NCBI RefSeq assembly: GCF_040026395.1
Contig: NZ_CP157278.1
Coordinates: 682,001-746,000, forward strand
Reading direction: 5' to 3'
From: Pedobacter lusitanus
GTDB taxonomy: Bacteria > Bacteroidota > Bacteroidia > Sphingobacteriales > Sphingobacteriaceae
Length of the DNA: 64,000 nucleotides
In this document: in pieces, positions 45,141-54,365 of the stretch
Position numbering within the stretch: the stretch's first letter is position 1
How the letters are laid out: each line of letters opens with the position of its first letter
The notes under the pieces: generated by a model
Seen by the model: only the letters and a program-made list of their open reading frames with translations
The model's database searches: none
What the model was told of the DNA's origin: nothing
Translations under genes and position numbers: made by a program

Positions 45141-46781
45141 TTAATTCCAAGGTAGCTTAATATTTAATTTTGTGTTTTTCATTTGCTCTGGTGTCATATT
45201 TTTAGCCTGTTCTTTTACTGCTGCCTCAATTTTGTCAATTCTGGTTTTCCATTGACTCCCAAGACTCGAATTTATACCGGAATCACCAAGTCCTGTAATG
45301 TTAGTTCCATGCCCCCCTGCTATCTGATCAGGATCATGTAATGCGGCTTTATCTTTCATATCAGCTTCTGCTTTCGCTTTTGCATCATCATAAGATAATG
45401 TTCTGTCATGTTTCCTATATTCTTTAATCTTTTCAGCTTTGATCTTTTCTCTATAATCTTTTTGTGCTTTACTACCTTCTTTAGATCTACCGTCTTTTTT
45501 GTATTCTTCTCTATTCTTTAAAAACTCTTCTACTGTTAAATCATTTAATCCCTTTTCCTGCCCTTCAATCTGTTTTTTAAATTCGGCAGCATCATGCTTT
45601 GGATTGCGCTTGAAGTCTTCTGCCTTTATCTCATTGAGTTTTGCCACAGTAGCCTCAAAAGCAGCAAGCTCTCCTTGCTGGCCTTCAGGAGCTTCATTAT
45701 GAACATTAGCATCCTGGACAACTTCCTCGCTGTCCTGTACTGGCTCATCAGCTTTATTTTCTCCATCTTGTACAGGCTCCTCTCCTTTTGTTTTCCCTTT
45801 AGCTTCCTCTGCCGCTTTATGAACCGGAGAAAGCAGTAATGCCAACCCCGCTACATCCTGCCAGGTACCCTGCCATTCAAACGCACCTGTTTCCGGATTA
45901 TGAAAAGTAGTCAGATTGTTTACAGAATGATACATTCCTGTTTCCATACCGAAGACACCTTTACCGGCAGCTCCCCAGCCTGATTCTCCTGTACTGCCGT
46001 AATGTTGTAAACCGGCCTGAGCTGAGGTAAGTCCACGCAGCCCGATAGCCGCAGCTGCCGTTGTATAAACAGCTGATGTACTGGCTCCCGCCCCCGCATA
46101 ACCAAAAGAAGCACCAATATTTCTCAGTACATTTATAGGAGCGCTCTTTGCAAACTGCAAAGCTGCCTGACCAAGTCCTCTCATTCCACCAGCACCAAAT
46201 GCACCTGCTCCTCCGCTAAGAGCAGCTCCTCCCATACCAATCGCTGCCCCAGCCATCATCCCTTCCATTAATCCGCCGATATAGTTCGCTGCTCCAAGAG
46301 AAACAGCCTGGCTCCAGTTTTTGATCTCAGGTTTGAAAGAAATTACTCCGCCGACCATACAGGTCATAGTACAATCTCCGGTAATCTGACGTACTCCCTG
46401 TATAGCAGTCATTTTGCTTTTAGGAACTTCTACCCATTTTCTTCCTTTAGCTGCTGTCTGTCCGCATAATAATGCACCTACCACAGCGCCCCATGCTGCC
46501 CCGGCTAGTCCGGCCAGTGCACCAAGGGCTATCAGTGCTGCTCCCCCGGTAGCCACAGTCATAGCTGCTATGACAACTACCGCAGCAGCAATAATTGCAT
46601 AAATAAGCATAGCTTTTCTACAACTAAAATCAATCCAGCTGCTGGTAGAAGTATCCTTAATGGTAATATATTTTTCACCCGAACTTTTCTTCGTCGTTGT
46701 TTGAGTTGACTGAAGCTGGGCCGGCATATTGCCTTCGGTACAGACCCAAAAATCCTTTTCCGTAATTCTTTTATGCCCCAT
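45141..46781 (-). CDS. T6SS cargo toxin: PAAR-like N-terminus with Ntox15-type nuclease domain
   Basis: This is a 546-residue effector. The N-terminus has the Cys-containing start FWVCTEGNMPAQLQSTQ, two hydrophobic stretches (about 56-108) and GDCTMTCMVGGVISFKPE, like the PAAR-like proteins of Bacteroidota T6SS. A Gly/Ala-rich middle (about 165-265) follows, then a charged linker with Glu/Gln repeats. The C-terminal 130 residues hold LHDPDQIAGGHG (HxxD near 482) and GINSSLGSQW, matching the Ntox15/toxin_43 DNase. Its start overlaps the upstream stop by 1 nt (TAATG). Confidence 0.82.
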   Translation of the reverse strand: MGHKRITEKDFWVCTEGNMPAQLQSTQTTTKKSSGEKYITIKDTSTSSWIDFSCRKAMLIYAIIAAAVVVIAAMTVATGGAALIALGALAGLAGAAWGAVVGALLCGQTAAKGRKWVEVPKSKMTAIQGVRQITGDCTMTCMVGGVISFKPEIKNWSQAVSLGAANYIGGLMEGMMAGAAIGMGGAALSGGAGAFGAGGMRGLGQAALQFAKSAPINVLRNIGASFGYAGAGASTSAVYTTAAAAIGLRGLTSAQAGLQHYGSTGESGWGAAGKGVFGMETGMYHSVNNLTTFHNPETGAFEWQGTWQDVAGLALLLSPVHKAAEEAKGKTKGEEPVQDGENKADEPVQDSEEVVQDANVHNEAPEGQQGELAAFEATVAKLNEIKAEDFKRNPKHDAAEFKKQIEGQEKGLNDLTVEEFLKNREEYKKDGRSKEGSKAQKDYREKIKAEKIKEYRKHDRTLSYDDAKAKAEADMKDKAALHDPDQIAGGHGTNITGLGDSGINSSLGSQWKTRIDKIEAAVKEQAKNMTPEQMKNTKLNIKLPWN

Positions 46782-47050
46782 TATTGTACTTTTTGAATAG
46801 TCTGTTTACGCTTGATAAGTCCTATTCCTAACCGTTCACCATAGCTGACTATTTTAAATCCAAGACTTAAAACATCTGCTGTATCACCAATTTGCTCAGG
46901 CTCTTTACCTGAGAACTTTATCATTACATTAGTGCTCTTTCCTTTATCGGTCAGCTTTTCCGTAAAAACACCAAACTGCAAAGTGCAGATGCCCAAACGT
47001 AATGTTCTCTGACTTATAATTTTTATCTGAGTAGCTGTAAGATTCTGCAT
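46781..47050 (-). CDS. Small T6SS-linked protein, possible adaptor
   Basis: This is an 89-residue soluble protein I do not recognise, with alternating beta-type sequence. It lies between VgrG-side genes and the toxin, overlapping the toxin ATG by one base, so translation is probably coupled. Small proteins in this position often act as effector chaperones or adaptors that load toxin onto VgrG; here this is inference from context only. Confidence 0.65.
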   Translation of the reverse strand: MQNLTATQIKIISQRTLRLGICTLQFGVFTEKLTDKGKSTNVMIKFSGKEPEQIGDTADVLSLGFKIVSYGERLGIGLIKRKQTIQKVQ

Positions 47051-47085
47051 AACCTGATTGATTTAGTGTTTTAACAAACAATAAT

Positions 47086-48033
47086 TTAAAAGAACTTAAA
47101 CTTAGATCCTGTTTCTTTCTTTTCTTCTTCAGCTAAAACAGTCGATTGTTTATGATCTCCTACAGGCTTAATTATTATCCCCGAATCACTTTTAAGCTGG
47201 TATATCAATTTATTGTACAGCTTTTTCTCATCAGCTATTTCTACTTTACTCACCTCAGCTTCCTGTATCCTCCCTGTTTGATAATCAACAATTCTTGTTT
47301 CTTTCTGCTCAAGCAGGGTTTTCAGGCTTTTAATATCAATCTTTGTTGCAAATTGATTATAGGCCTCTTCATAAAATTTTGAGTTCAAAGCCATAGTAGG
47401 AACAGCACTGGTCGTGACCGTAAGAGAGTTTATTCCATTAACCGGTGGCAAAGGAACGGAGCTGCCAACTGACAGTGTCCAGTCCATATTTACAGTATTG
47501 AAAATATTCGTTCCCTTAAAGCCAGTTTTCACAGGCAGGTCAACACCGTATACCTGGCCAAAATACACCCGCAAAAACTCATTTGCCTGTGCAGCTATCT
47601 TTACTTTTTCCGGACTATTAAAAATTGCATCATTCAATGAAATTGCATTCTTCAAATCATCATTTCCCCCAATATGCTTCTCCATTTCAGCTTTAGTCTG
47701 TCTCCACTTAGCCAATATCAGCTCGTTATTCAAAACTTCCAGTATGTTTCCCCTATCATCTAATAATAAATGAAGCTCACTATACATTCTGCCAAATATC
47801 TGGCTGATCTGAGCAACTTCTTTTATCATAGGATTATTGGCTTCCAGTAACACATTGTCTAACTGGATTAATCTAACTTCAACTCTGTTATTTTCAACTC
47901 TTAATACATTAAAATCATACCTGAGCTGTACAGTAGAGGTTACAAATACGTCTACGCCATTGACTTCTGATTCTATCCTGATAGTATATTGTTCCTGAAA
48001 TGGCTGCCTGATGAGTATTTTAGAGTCTTTCAT
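47086..48033 (-). CDS. T6SS-linked hypothetical protein
   Basis: This is a 315-residue soluble protein without signal peptide. The N-terminal 230 residues look like an all-beta/alpha domain. The C-terminal part (about 230-315) is charged and ends KKETGSKFKFF. It starts 6 nt after the VgrG stop and is part of the Hcp-VgrG-toxin operon. I do not recognise the family. It may be a VgrG accessory or effector-loading factor. Confidence 0.65.
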   Translation of the reverse strand: MKDSKILIRQPFQEQYTIRIESEVNGVDVFVTSTVQLRYDFNVLRVENNRVEVRLIQLDNVLLEANNPMIKEVAQISQIFGRMYSELHLLLDDRGNILEVLNNELILAKWRQTKAEMEKHIGGNDDLKNAISLNDAIFNSPEKVKIAAQANEFLRVYFGQVYGVDLPVKTGFKGTNIFNTVNMDWTLSVGSSVPLPPVNGINSLTVTTSAVPTMALNSKFYEEAYNQFATKIDIKSLKTLLEQKETRIVDYQTGRIQEAEVSKVEIADEKKLYNKLIYQLKSDSGIIIKPVGDHKQSTVLAEEEKKETGSKFKFF

Positions 48034-48039
48034 TTGATA

Positions 48040-49821
48040 TTAATTAATAAAAACATCTCCCTTATCAATTCTTGTATCTCCTCCGGTGATATGATTTTCC
48101 CCGGACATCGTATTTTTTGTACCGTTAATCTTATTATTCGTTGAAGTAATAATCATATCTGTTGTATTGATATTGGTTGTATCTCCATTAATATCAATTT
48201 TCGCAGATTTCCCACCTTTCTTGGCAATCTCAATTTCAGAAGCATGTATTGTAATTTTATCCTGCTCCAATGTAATTGCAGCAGTACCGTTAGTCAAGAC
48301 CACAGTCTGACTTGAGGTAACCGTTACTTTATTCTGACCGTCAACTACAATATGATTTCCGCCGGTTTTATCTTTTATAGTAATTCCGCCTCCATCATTC
48401 AGCTGAACGGTATGCCCGCTTTTTGAAGTAAGGCTCTTACTATTATTACTTGCACTCCCTCCTGTTCCGCTTTTCCCGTGAAATACACTCCCCATTACAA
48501 TCGGCCTTGCGATATTCCCTTCTTCGAATGCTACGACTACCTGATCACCTTTTTCAGGGATGAATACAAAGCCTCTGTTTTTACTTACTTTATCACTGCT
48601 TCCTGCATCAGGAGTCATGACGCGCAACCATTCTGTAGGATCATTAACCTGACAGGCCCATTTAAACTTAACCTTTATCCGGCCATGCCCCTGAGGATCA
48701 TTATTATCTACCACATCTGCCAGTTGCATATCAGCAAACGGCTTCTGAAACTGTTTAACCTGTAATTTTTCACTATCCGCGGCTACTCCATCAAAAGTGT
48801 GATGATAATGACCTACACCATCAATTTCATGATGGATCGCAGTAACGATAAACTTGCCGAAATCTTCTACCTGAAAATCCAGCCCATTATGCATACTGGT
48901 ACTGATATTGACGGTTTTGCCTATGCCAACTTTTGCATTATCCCCGCGACCGGAAATACTCACCAACCCTGAGACTAATGCCTTATGTTCATCATTAACA
49001 AAAGTATCTATCTCCCGCTGAGAATTAACCCTTACACTTAAAGGCTGATTAAAGCGTTTGCTAAAAACATCATTTGAAGCAGAGATTGCATGTGAAACAT
49101 CAGAAAAAGTAGAGCTGGCAGCAGAAGGTTGTGCACTCAATAGTTCATCCTGCTGCGAATGATAAGCAAACTTTTTATAATTAAGCGGAGCGATCTGCAT
49201 CCCATATTGCAAACTCTGGAGGTCACGTCCATAGATCAATGCGACTTCTTCCTGTTTATCTGGTTTACCGAAATGCAGCACACGGCCGTCATAGTAAAAC
49301 CATTCATGATATTCTGCAGATAAACGATTGATAAAATCAAAATCGCTTTCTTTATACTGTATAATATAATCAATTGCAGCACTATATGCCGGACTGATCT
49401 GGAAATCAAGATCATTCTGAGGCGTATCATTGGTGGCCTGCTGCAATATACTTTTAAGATCCTTATTCAGATAAGATCCCAGATCAGGACCTCTGTTTAA
49501 TAAAATATCAGGACTATAGCCCGTAATGACAATATCACCACGGAAACCGTGGGTTTGTGCAATTTCTACTTTTGTAATTATCCCGGTAAAAATGGTCCCT
49601 GTATCGCCTAGCCGGGCAAACTGGATTGTTATACTTTTACCTATAAAATCTTTAGATTTTGCAAGTGTAATACCTCCGGTTTCTTCAACCTGATCATGAT
49701 TGATGCGAAGTTCGAAGGTATGATGTTCATTGAAACGCTGGTCCAGTGTAAAACGACTGAAATGCGTAATAGCCACCTGCTCTATGCTGATGTCTACAAT
49801 TAGCTTGTTTACCATGGTCAT
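48040..49821 (-). CDS. vgrG: Type VI secretion tip protein VgrG (TssI)
   Basis: This is a 593-residue spike protein. The gp27-like part spans about 1-375 (GPDLGSYLNKDLKSILQQ, YHEWFYYDGRVLHFGKPDKQ). The gp5-like OB-fold spans about 380-460 (DPQGHGRIKVKFKW, WLRVMTPDAGSSDKVSKNRG, EKGDQVVVAFEEGNIARP, GSVFHG). A beta-helix needle with IT/V repeats forms the rest, ending at residue 593 without a toxin extension. It trimerises at the tip of the T6SS tube. The first-gene Hcp proteins and downstream toxin are its expected partners. Confidence 0.95.
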   Translation of the reverse strand: MTMVNKLIVDISIEQVAITHFSRFTLDQRFNEHHTFELRINHDQVEETGGITLAKSKDFIGKSITIQFARLGDTGTIFTGIITKVEIAQTHGFRGDIVITGYSPDILLNRGPDLGSYLNKDLKSILQQATNDTPQNDLDFQISPAYSAAIDYIIQYKESDFDFINRLSAEYHEWFYYDGRVLHFGKPDKQEEVALIYGRDLQSLQYGMQIAPLNYKKFAYHSQQDELLSAQPSAASSTFSDVSHAISASNDVFSKRFNQPLSVRVNSQREIDTFVNDEHKALVSGLVSISGRGDNAKVGIGKTVNISTSMHNGLDFQVEDFGKFIVTAIHHEIDGVGHYHHTFDGVAADSEKLQVKQFQKPFADMQLADVVDNNDPQGHGRIKVKFKWACQVNDPTEWLRVMTPDAGSSDKVSKNRGFVFIPEKGDQVVVAFEEGNIARPIVMGSVFHGKSGTGGSASNNSKSLTSKSGHTVQLNDGGGITIKDKTGGNHIVVDGQNKVTVTSSQTVVLTNGTAAITLEQDKITIHASEIEIAKKGGKSAKIDINGDTTNINTTDMIITSTNNKINGTKNTMSGENHITGGDTRIDKGDVFIN

Positions 49822-49904
49822 GGTTTATAAGGTAAGGTGGAGTCATTAAAATACTGCAGGAAACCGTCACGGCTTCCTGCAGATGCATAGTTAGTTTGTT
49901 CTTA

Positions 49905-50300
49905 CTAAGCCTTTGGCCAGTCGTTGGTATGCTCAGCATTACCAATCTTAAGTTTACGTGCTGATACCACAAAACTCAACGTCATAGGAGTATTGTCATT
50001 TACTGCAATCCCCTCGTTGTACTGGATGATGTAACCATCTTCAAAATGCAATTCTTTCATTTTTGCATCTTCTTCACCTTTTTTGAAAACAATAGTACCG
50101 GCCTGAGGCTTATACTGATTGTTAACCATAGATTCAATTACTGAAGTATCTTCAGTAGATTCAATCTCCAGGTGGATTGTACCACCATAAACTCCTGACG
50201 ATGGACGTCCCTTTGCGTCAACATCTCTGTTTAATGAATAGCTGCACTGCAGCACATCGAATTCTTTCGACCCTAGAGTCAATCTGGTTTTAAATGCCAT
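49905..50300 (-). CDS. tssD: Hcp-like T6SS tube protein TssD (copy 2)
   Basis: This 131-residue protein is close to copy 1 upstream; both share MAFK-R-L, SLNRDVDAKGRPSSGVYGGT, ESTEDTSVIE, MVNNQYKP, EDAKMKE-HFEDGYI and the NAEHTNDWPKA-type ending. This is the TssD family of Bacteroidota T6SS (subtype iii). Hcp hexamers form the expelled tube and can carry effectors. It lies 83 nt before vgrG and 37 nt after copy 1. Confidence 0.95.
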   Translation of the reverse strand: MAFKTRLTLGSKEFDVLQCSYSLNRDVDAKGRPSSGVYGGTIHLEIESTEDTSVIESMVNNQYKPQAGTIVFKKGEEDAKMKELHFEDGYIIQYNEGIAVNDNTPMTLSFVVSARKLKIGNAEHTNDWPKA

Positions 50301-50337
50301 GATAATGTTTTTTAATGTTAAACTTCCTTAATTTGAA

Positions 50338-50733
50338 TTACGCCTTTGGCCAGTCATTGACATGCTCGGCATTGCCCGCTTTTAATTTGCGCGCAGAGAT
50401 CTGGAATTTCAATGTCATCGGATTATCTCCGGTGATGTTAATTCCTTCGGTATATTTCACAATATACCCGTCTTCAAAATGAACTTCCTTCATTTTGGCA
50501 TCTTCTTCCGATTTCTTAATCAAAAGAGTACCTGCTAAAGGTTTGTACTGGTTGTTTACCATTGCTTCGATGACAGAGGTGTCTTCGGTAGATTCAAGTA
50601 CGATATCAATCGTTCCACCATACACTCCGGAAGAGGGTCTTCCTTTTGCATCTACATCACGGTTTAGAGAATAGGCACAATGAAGCACATCGTACTCCTT
50701 GCCCGAAAAGTTTAATCTTGCTTTGAAAGCCAT
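50338..50733 (-). CDS. tssD: Hcp-like T6SS tube protein TssD (copy 1)
   Basis: This 131-residue protein heads the cargo operon. It aligns without gaps to copy 2. Differences cluster in the first third (ARLNFSGKEYDVLHCAY) and in ISARKLKAG near the end, which could affect tube mixing or cargo choice. The tandem arrangement points to local duplication. No sheath (TssB/C) or ClpV gene is in the window, so the secretion machine must be encoded elsewhere. Confidence 0.95.
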   Translation of the reverse strand: MAFKARLNFSGKEYDVLHCAYSLNRDVDAKGRPSSGVYGGTIDIVLESTEDTSVIEAMVNNQYKPLAGTLLIKKSEEDAKMKEVHFEDGYIVKYTEGINITGDNPMTLKFQISARKLKAGNAEHVNDWPKA

Positions 50734-51057
50734 AACTTTTTGTTTTAGGGTTGTTACTAATTAACTTCGCAAACGACGACAAAAATTTTGCCATTAACAA
50801 CTAATAATCAGTAGAATAGACAGATAAATTAAAAAAATTGCGTTTAAAGGCATTTCTGGCCCATATGTTTTGTAACATAAAGAAATATAAATTTTGCCAA
50901 TCAGATGATACTGTATTCATTTTCAGTCAGCTACAGTGACATAAACTTGTTATGTATGGAGTTTCAGACACTGGATTTTTTCCTTAGATTAAACTATATT
51001 TAGCTTATCTGAAGAAAACAGCATTCAGCAGAGAAAAACCAATCTATATAACCAAAT
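50734..51057. other. Intergenic region between divergent tssD and DUF1080 genes
   Basis: About 320 nt that must contain both promoters. I see no exact TTTG / TAnnTTTG pair and no gene, repeat or strong hairpin. Confidence 0.5.
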
Positions 51058-52419
51058 ATGAAAACAAGGCATTTTTTAATCTTCGCAGGCCTGATATTGG
51101 CAAACATTCCTTTAAGCTCACAGGCACAAAGTTCAAAATGGTATAATCTCTTCAACGGAAAAGATCTGCAGGGTTGGGAACAACTCAACGGGCAAGCTAA
51201 ATATGAGGTTGTTAACGGAGAGATTGTAGGTACAACCGTTGCTAATACGCCCAACTCATTTCTGGCGACTCAAAAAAAATATACCGATTTCATATTGGAG
51301 TTAGAATTAAAAGTAGATAACACTATGAATTCCGGTGTACAAATCCGGAGTGAAAGCAATAAAGCTTATCAGTCTGGCAGAGTACATGGCTATCAGGTCG
51401 AAGTTGATCCTTCTGAACGCAAATTTTCCGGAGGTATTTATGATGAGGCGAGAAGAGGCTGGTTATATCCTCTGGATATTAATCCTGCAGGACAACAGGC
51501 ATTTAAGAATGATCAATGGAACAAATATCGTATAGAATGTATTGGAAATTCTATCAGGACCTGGATTAATGGTGTACCAGCTGCCAATTTAGTGGATGAG
51601 CTTACGCCTACTGGCTTTATCGCCCTGCAAGTACATGCAATCGGTAAAGATGATCAGCCAGGCAAACAAATTCACTGGCGCAATATCCGTATACAAACAG
51701 AAAACCTCAAACCTTCAAAGACGGATCATATTTATGTTGTAAATCTGGTTCCAAACAACCTCTCTCCACAGGAAAAGGCAGAAGGTTACAGTTTACTTTG
51801 GGACGGTAAAACTAACAAAGGCTGGAAAGGAGCTTATAAAACAACATTTCCTGAAAGCGGATGGCTGATTAAAGACGGAGAATTGAGTGTCCAAAAGTCC
51901 AATGGTGCTGAATCTACCAATGGTGGTGATATAGTTACAGAAAAACAGTACAGTGCTTTTGAATTAAAATTCGATTTTAAGTTAACGGAGGGTGCAAACA
52001 GTGGTGTTAAATATTTTGTAACGCTTACCGAAGGAAATAAAGGATCTGCAATTGGTCCTGAATATCAGATTCTGGATGATGAAAAACATCCGGATGCAAA
52101 ACTTGGGAAAAATGGTAACCGGACACTTGGCTCTTTATATGATCTGATTACGAGCAAAAAGATTCCTAATGCCCAAAGAAAAATTGGAGAATGGAACAGC
52201 GGTCTGATCAGGGTATTTCCGGATAACAAAATAGAATACTGGTTAAATGGTTATAAAATTCTGGAATATGTAAGAGGATCAGCAGAATTTCTGGCATTGG
52301 TTGCTGACAGTAAATATAAAGACTGGAAAAACTTTGGAATGGCTCCAAAAGGACATATTCTTTTACAGGATCATGGAGACCAGGTATTTTTCAGAAGTAT
52401 CAAATTAAAACAACTATAA
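51058..52419 (+). CDS. Exported double DUF1080 (3-keto-disaccharide hydrolase) protein
   Basis: This is a 453-residue protein with signal peptide 1-23 (SSQAQ). It carries two concanavalin-like DUF1080 domains, about 28-215 ([40 protein letters not shown]) and about 240-453 ([30 protein letters not shown]). DUF1080 proteins act on 3-keto-glycosides made by Gfo/Idh/MocA enzymes. The next gene is exactly such an oxidoreductase, 11 nt away, which supports a shared 3-keto-sugar pathway. The ATG at 51058 begins a clear signal peptide. Confidence 0.9.
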   Translation: MKTRHFLIFAGLILANIPLSSQAQSSKWYNLFNGKDLQGWEQLNGQAKYEVVNGEIVGTTVANTPNSFLATQKKYTDFILELELKVDNTMNSGVQIRSESNKAYQSGRVHGYQVEVDPSERKFSGGIYDEARRGWLYPLDINPAGQQAFKNDQWNKYRIECIGNSIRTWINGVPAANLVDELTPTGFIALQVHAIGKDDQPGKQIHWRNIRIQTENLKPSKTDHIYVVNLVPNNLSPQEKAEGYSLLWDGKTNKGWKGAYKTTFPESGWLIKDGELSVQKSNGAESTNGGDIVTEKQYSAFELKFDFKLTEGANSGVKYFVTLTEGNKGSAIGPEYQILDDEKHPDAKLGKNGNRTLGSLYDLITSKKIPNAQRKIGEWNSGLIRVFPDNKIEYWLNGYKILEYVRGSAEFLALVADSKYKDWKNFGMAPKGHILLQDHGDQVFFRSIKLKQL

Positions 52420-52430
52420 TTCTGCAGACT

Positions 52431-53789
52431 ATGTTATCATCAAGAAGAAAATTTATCAAACAATCTGCCATTGCAGTTACGGGAACTTATATGGGAACTA
52501 TGGGCTTAACTGCTAAGAGTTATGGAAATATAATTGGAGCAAACGACCGGGTAAGAGTTGGGGTAATAGGCTTTTCTGACCGCTTTGCTAATTCATTGTT
52601 ACCTGGTTTTCTAAATCATTACAAAGAGTTGAACTTTGATATTGTTGCAGTATCTGATTTGTGGAATTATCGCAGAGGATTAGGTGAGAACTTATTAAAA
52701 GCCAAATTTGGACATCATATTACTCCCTGTCGCAATAATGAAGAATTATATGGATTAAAAGATATTGATGCAGTAATTATAAGTACAGCAGATTTTCAGC
52801 ATGCTATACATGCAATTGAAGCCATTCATGCCAAATGCGATGTTTATTGTGAAAAGCCTTTTGCAGAGACAATGTCCGATGCCCGGGCAGCATTAAAGGC
52901 GGTAAAAGAATCAAAACAAATTATACAGATAGGTTCTCAACGCAGAAGCGGAGGTAATTATAAAGCAGCTGAACAGTTTATTAAATCTGGCAAGTTCGGC
53001 GATATTACTATGGTAGAACTGAGCTGGAACGTTAACCAGCCGGGACGCTGGCGCAGACCTGAACTGGTCGCTTTGTTAAAACAGGAGGATACGGATTGGA
53101 AACGGTTTTTAATTAACCGTCCTTTTGAAGAGTGGGATCCACGTAAATATCTTGAGTATCGTTTGTTCTGGCCTTATTCTTCGGGGATGCCCGGACAATG
53201 GATGTCACACCAGATTGATACAGTACACTGGTTTACCGGATTAAAGCATCCCAGAAGTGTGGTAGCAAATGGCGGCATCTATCAATGGAAAGATGGCCGT
53301 AGAAATTGGGACACCACGACTGCTGTTTTTGATTATGGTCCGCAAAATAACCTGCAGAATGGCTTCCAGGTGGTTTTCACATCCAGAATGCATAATGGTG
53401 ATGAAAATCCGGCAGAAATCTATTATTCGAATGGCGGAGAGTTAAATCTGAATACCAATACGGTTTCTTCCAAAGGTGGACTAAAGGCAGATGCTGCCAG
53501 CGCCATGCATATGAAACCAAATTTGTTACCTGAGTTGAAATTGACTGATATGGTAGAAAAAGTATCGGCATCGGCCAACACCGGTGGGGATAAACTGACT
53601 TCTGCACACATGAGGAACTGGATGGAATGTGTGAGGAGCCGTCAGGAAACACATGCTCCTGTGGAAGCAGGATACGAGCATTCTATAGCGAACATCATGA
53701 CCAATGCAGCTGCAAGAACCGGAATGAAGGCTACTTTTGATGAAGTTACCCAGGAAGTTATGGTAGATGGTAAGGTGTTTATTTATTAA
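52431..53789 (+). CDS. Gfo/Idh/MocA-family oxidoreductase with Tat signal
   Basis: This is a 452-residue enzyme. The N-terminus SSRRKFIKQSAIAVTG is a Tat-type signal. The Rossmann start VRVGVIGFSDR lies near 41-51 and the family motif CEKPFAETMSDARAALKAV near 141. Many exported members oxidise glycosides at C3. It forms a pair with the DUF1080 protein and probably generates or uses 3-keto-glycosides in the periplasm. The substrate is not determined. Confidence 0.9.
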   Translation: MLSSRRKFIKQSAIAVTGTYMGTMGLTAKSYGNIIGANDRVRVGVIGFSDRFANSLLPGFLNHYKELNFDIVAVSDLWNYRRGLGENLLKAKFGHHITPCRNNEELYGLKDIDAVIISTADFQHAIHAIEAIHAKCDVYCEKPFAETMSDARAALKAVKESKQIIQIGSQRRSGGNYKAAEQFIKSGKFGDITMVELSWNVNQPGRWRRPELVALLKQEDTDWKRFLINRPFEEWDPRKYLEYRLFWPYSSGMPGQWMSHQIDTVHWFTGLKHPRSVVANGGIYQWKDGRRNWDTTTAVFDYGPQNNLQNGFQVVFTSRMHNGDENPAEIYYSNGGELNLNTNTVSSKGGLKADAASAMHMKPNLLPELKLTDMVEKVSASANTGGDKLTSAHMRNWMECVRSRQETHAPVEAGYEHSIANIMTNAAARTGMKATFDEVTQEVMVDGKVFIY

Positions 53790-53790
53790 C

Positions 53791-54207
53791 TCAGTTTTTA
53801 GTCAGTTCCATTAAGACAATCCCTGCCAAAGCAATCAGAGTAAAAAGCAGGTTAATTTTAAGATGTCTATACCAGCCAATCCGCCTAAATAATCCACCAC
53901 ATGGACATGGATAACGATCATAAACCCGAAATACAGCACCCGCGATATAAAGTGAGAATATCGTCATCAGGCCAAAGGATAAATACATTCCCAGTAACCT
54001 GGTTTCATCAAAAACCAACAGATAGATGATTCCCAATTCCAAAACAGGTAATCCCCAGGTTAGTATCTCTCCAATCCATTTTGGAAATACCTGGTTTTTT
54101 AATCCGGCCCTGAATTTTGTTAGATCAAATAATTTAGACACCGAAGCATAAGTCCATAACATGATCAAACATCCGGTTATAATATAGATCAAGATTGAAA
54201 GTCCCAT
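53791..54207 (-). CDS. MauE/DoxX-like redox membrane protein with CPCG motif (2)
   Basis: This is a 138-residue, four-helix protein of the same length as the 39256 gene, with aligned LVFDETRLLGMYLSF and CPCG (Cys101, Cys103). The start is the ATG at 54207, with AAAAGG about 9 nt upstream; a TTG at 54234 is less likely. It is convergent with the oxidoreductase, the stops 1 nt apart. No Cys-containing small peptide lies beside this copy. It shares the TAGGGTCA upstream element with copy 1. Confidence 0.82.
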   Translation of the reverse strand: MGLSILIYIITGCLIMLWTYASVSKLFDLTKFRAGLKNQVFPKWIGEILTWGLPVLELGIIYLLVFDETRLLGMYLSFGLMTIFSLYIAGAVFRVYDRYPCPCGGLFRRIGWYRHLKINLLFTLIALAGIVLMELTKN

Positions 54208-54259
54208 AACAATTAGCCTTTTGTATAGAACCAAGTTCAGGAGAAATGGGACATTTTTT

Positions 54260-54276
54260 TAGGGTCAAATGACTCA
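54260..54276 (-). promoter_or_regulatory. TAGGGTCA...CTCA element upstream of mauE-like gene 2
   Basis: The plus strand reads TAGGGTCAAATGACTCA, 52 nt before the ATG. It matches the element before mauE-like gene 1 at 14 of 17 positions, and downstream both have a TCC-GAACTT stretch. Confidence 0.55.
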
Positions 54277-54309
54277 AAAGCAATACAATACAGACAAAAC
54301 AGCGCAAAA

Positions 54310-54343
54310 AAAGCTCCCTTTTACATTCGTAAAAGGGAGCTTT
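54310..54343 (-). terminator. Hairpin terminator of the GH18 gene
   Basis: AAAGCTCCCTTTTAC and GTAAAAGGGAGCTTT form a perfect 15-bp stem with a 4-nt loop. On the minus strand it starts 22 nt after the GH18 stop and is followed by a T-run. Confidence 0.85.
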
Positions 54344-54365
54344 CGCCACTGAAAATCTAAAAAAC

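Noticed and set aside
45499..45839. Plus-strand open frames opposite the toxin linker.
   Set aside because: They arise from the low-complexity Glu/Lys-rich linker of the toxin gene on the minus strand.
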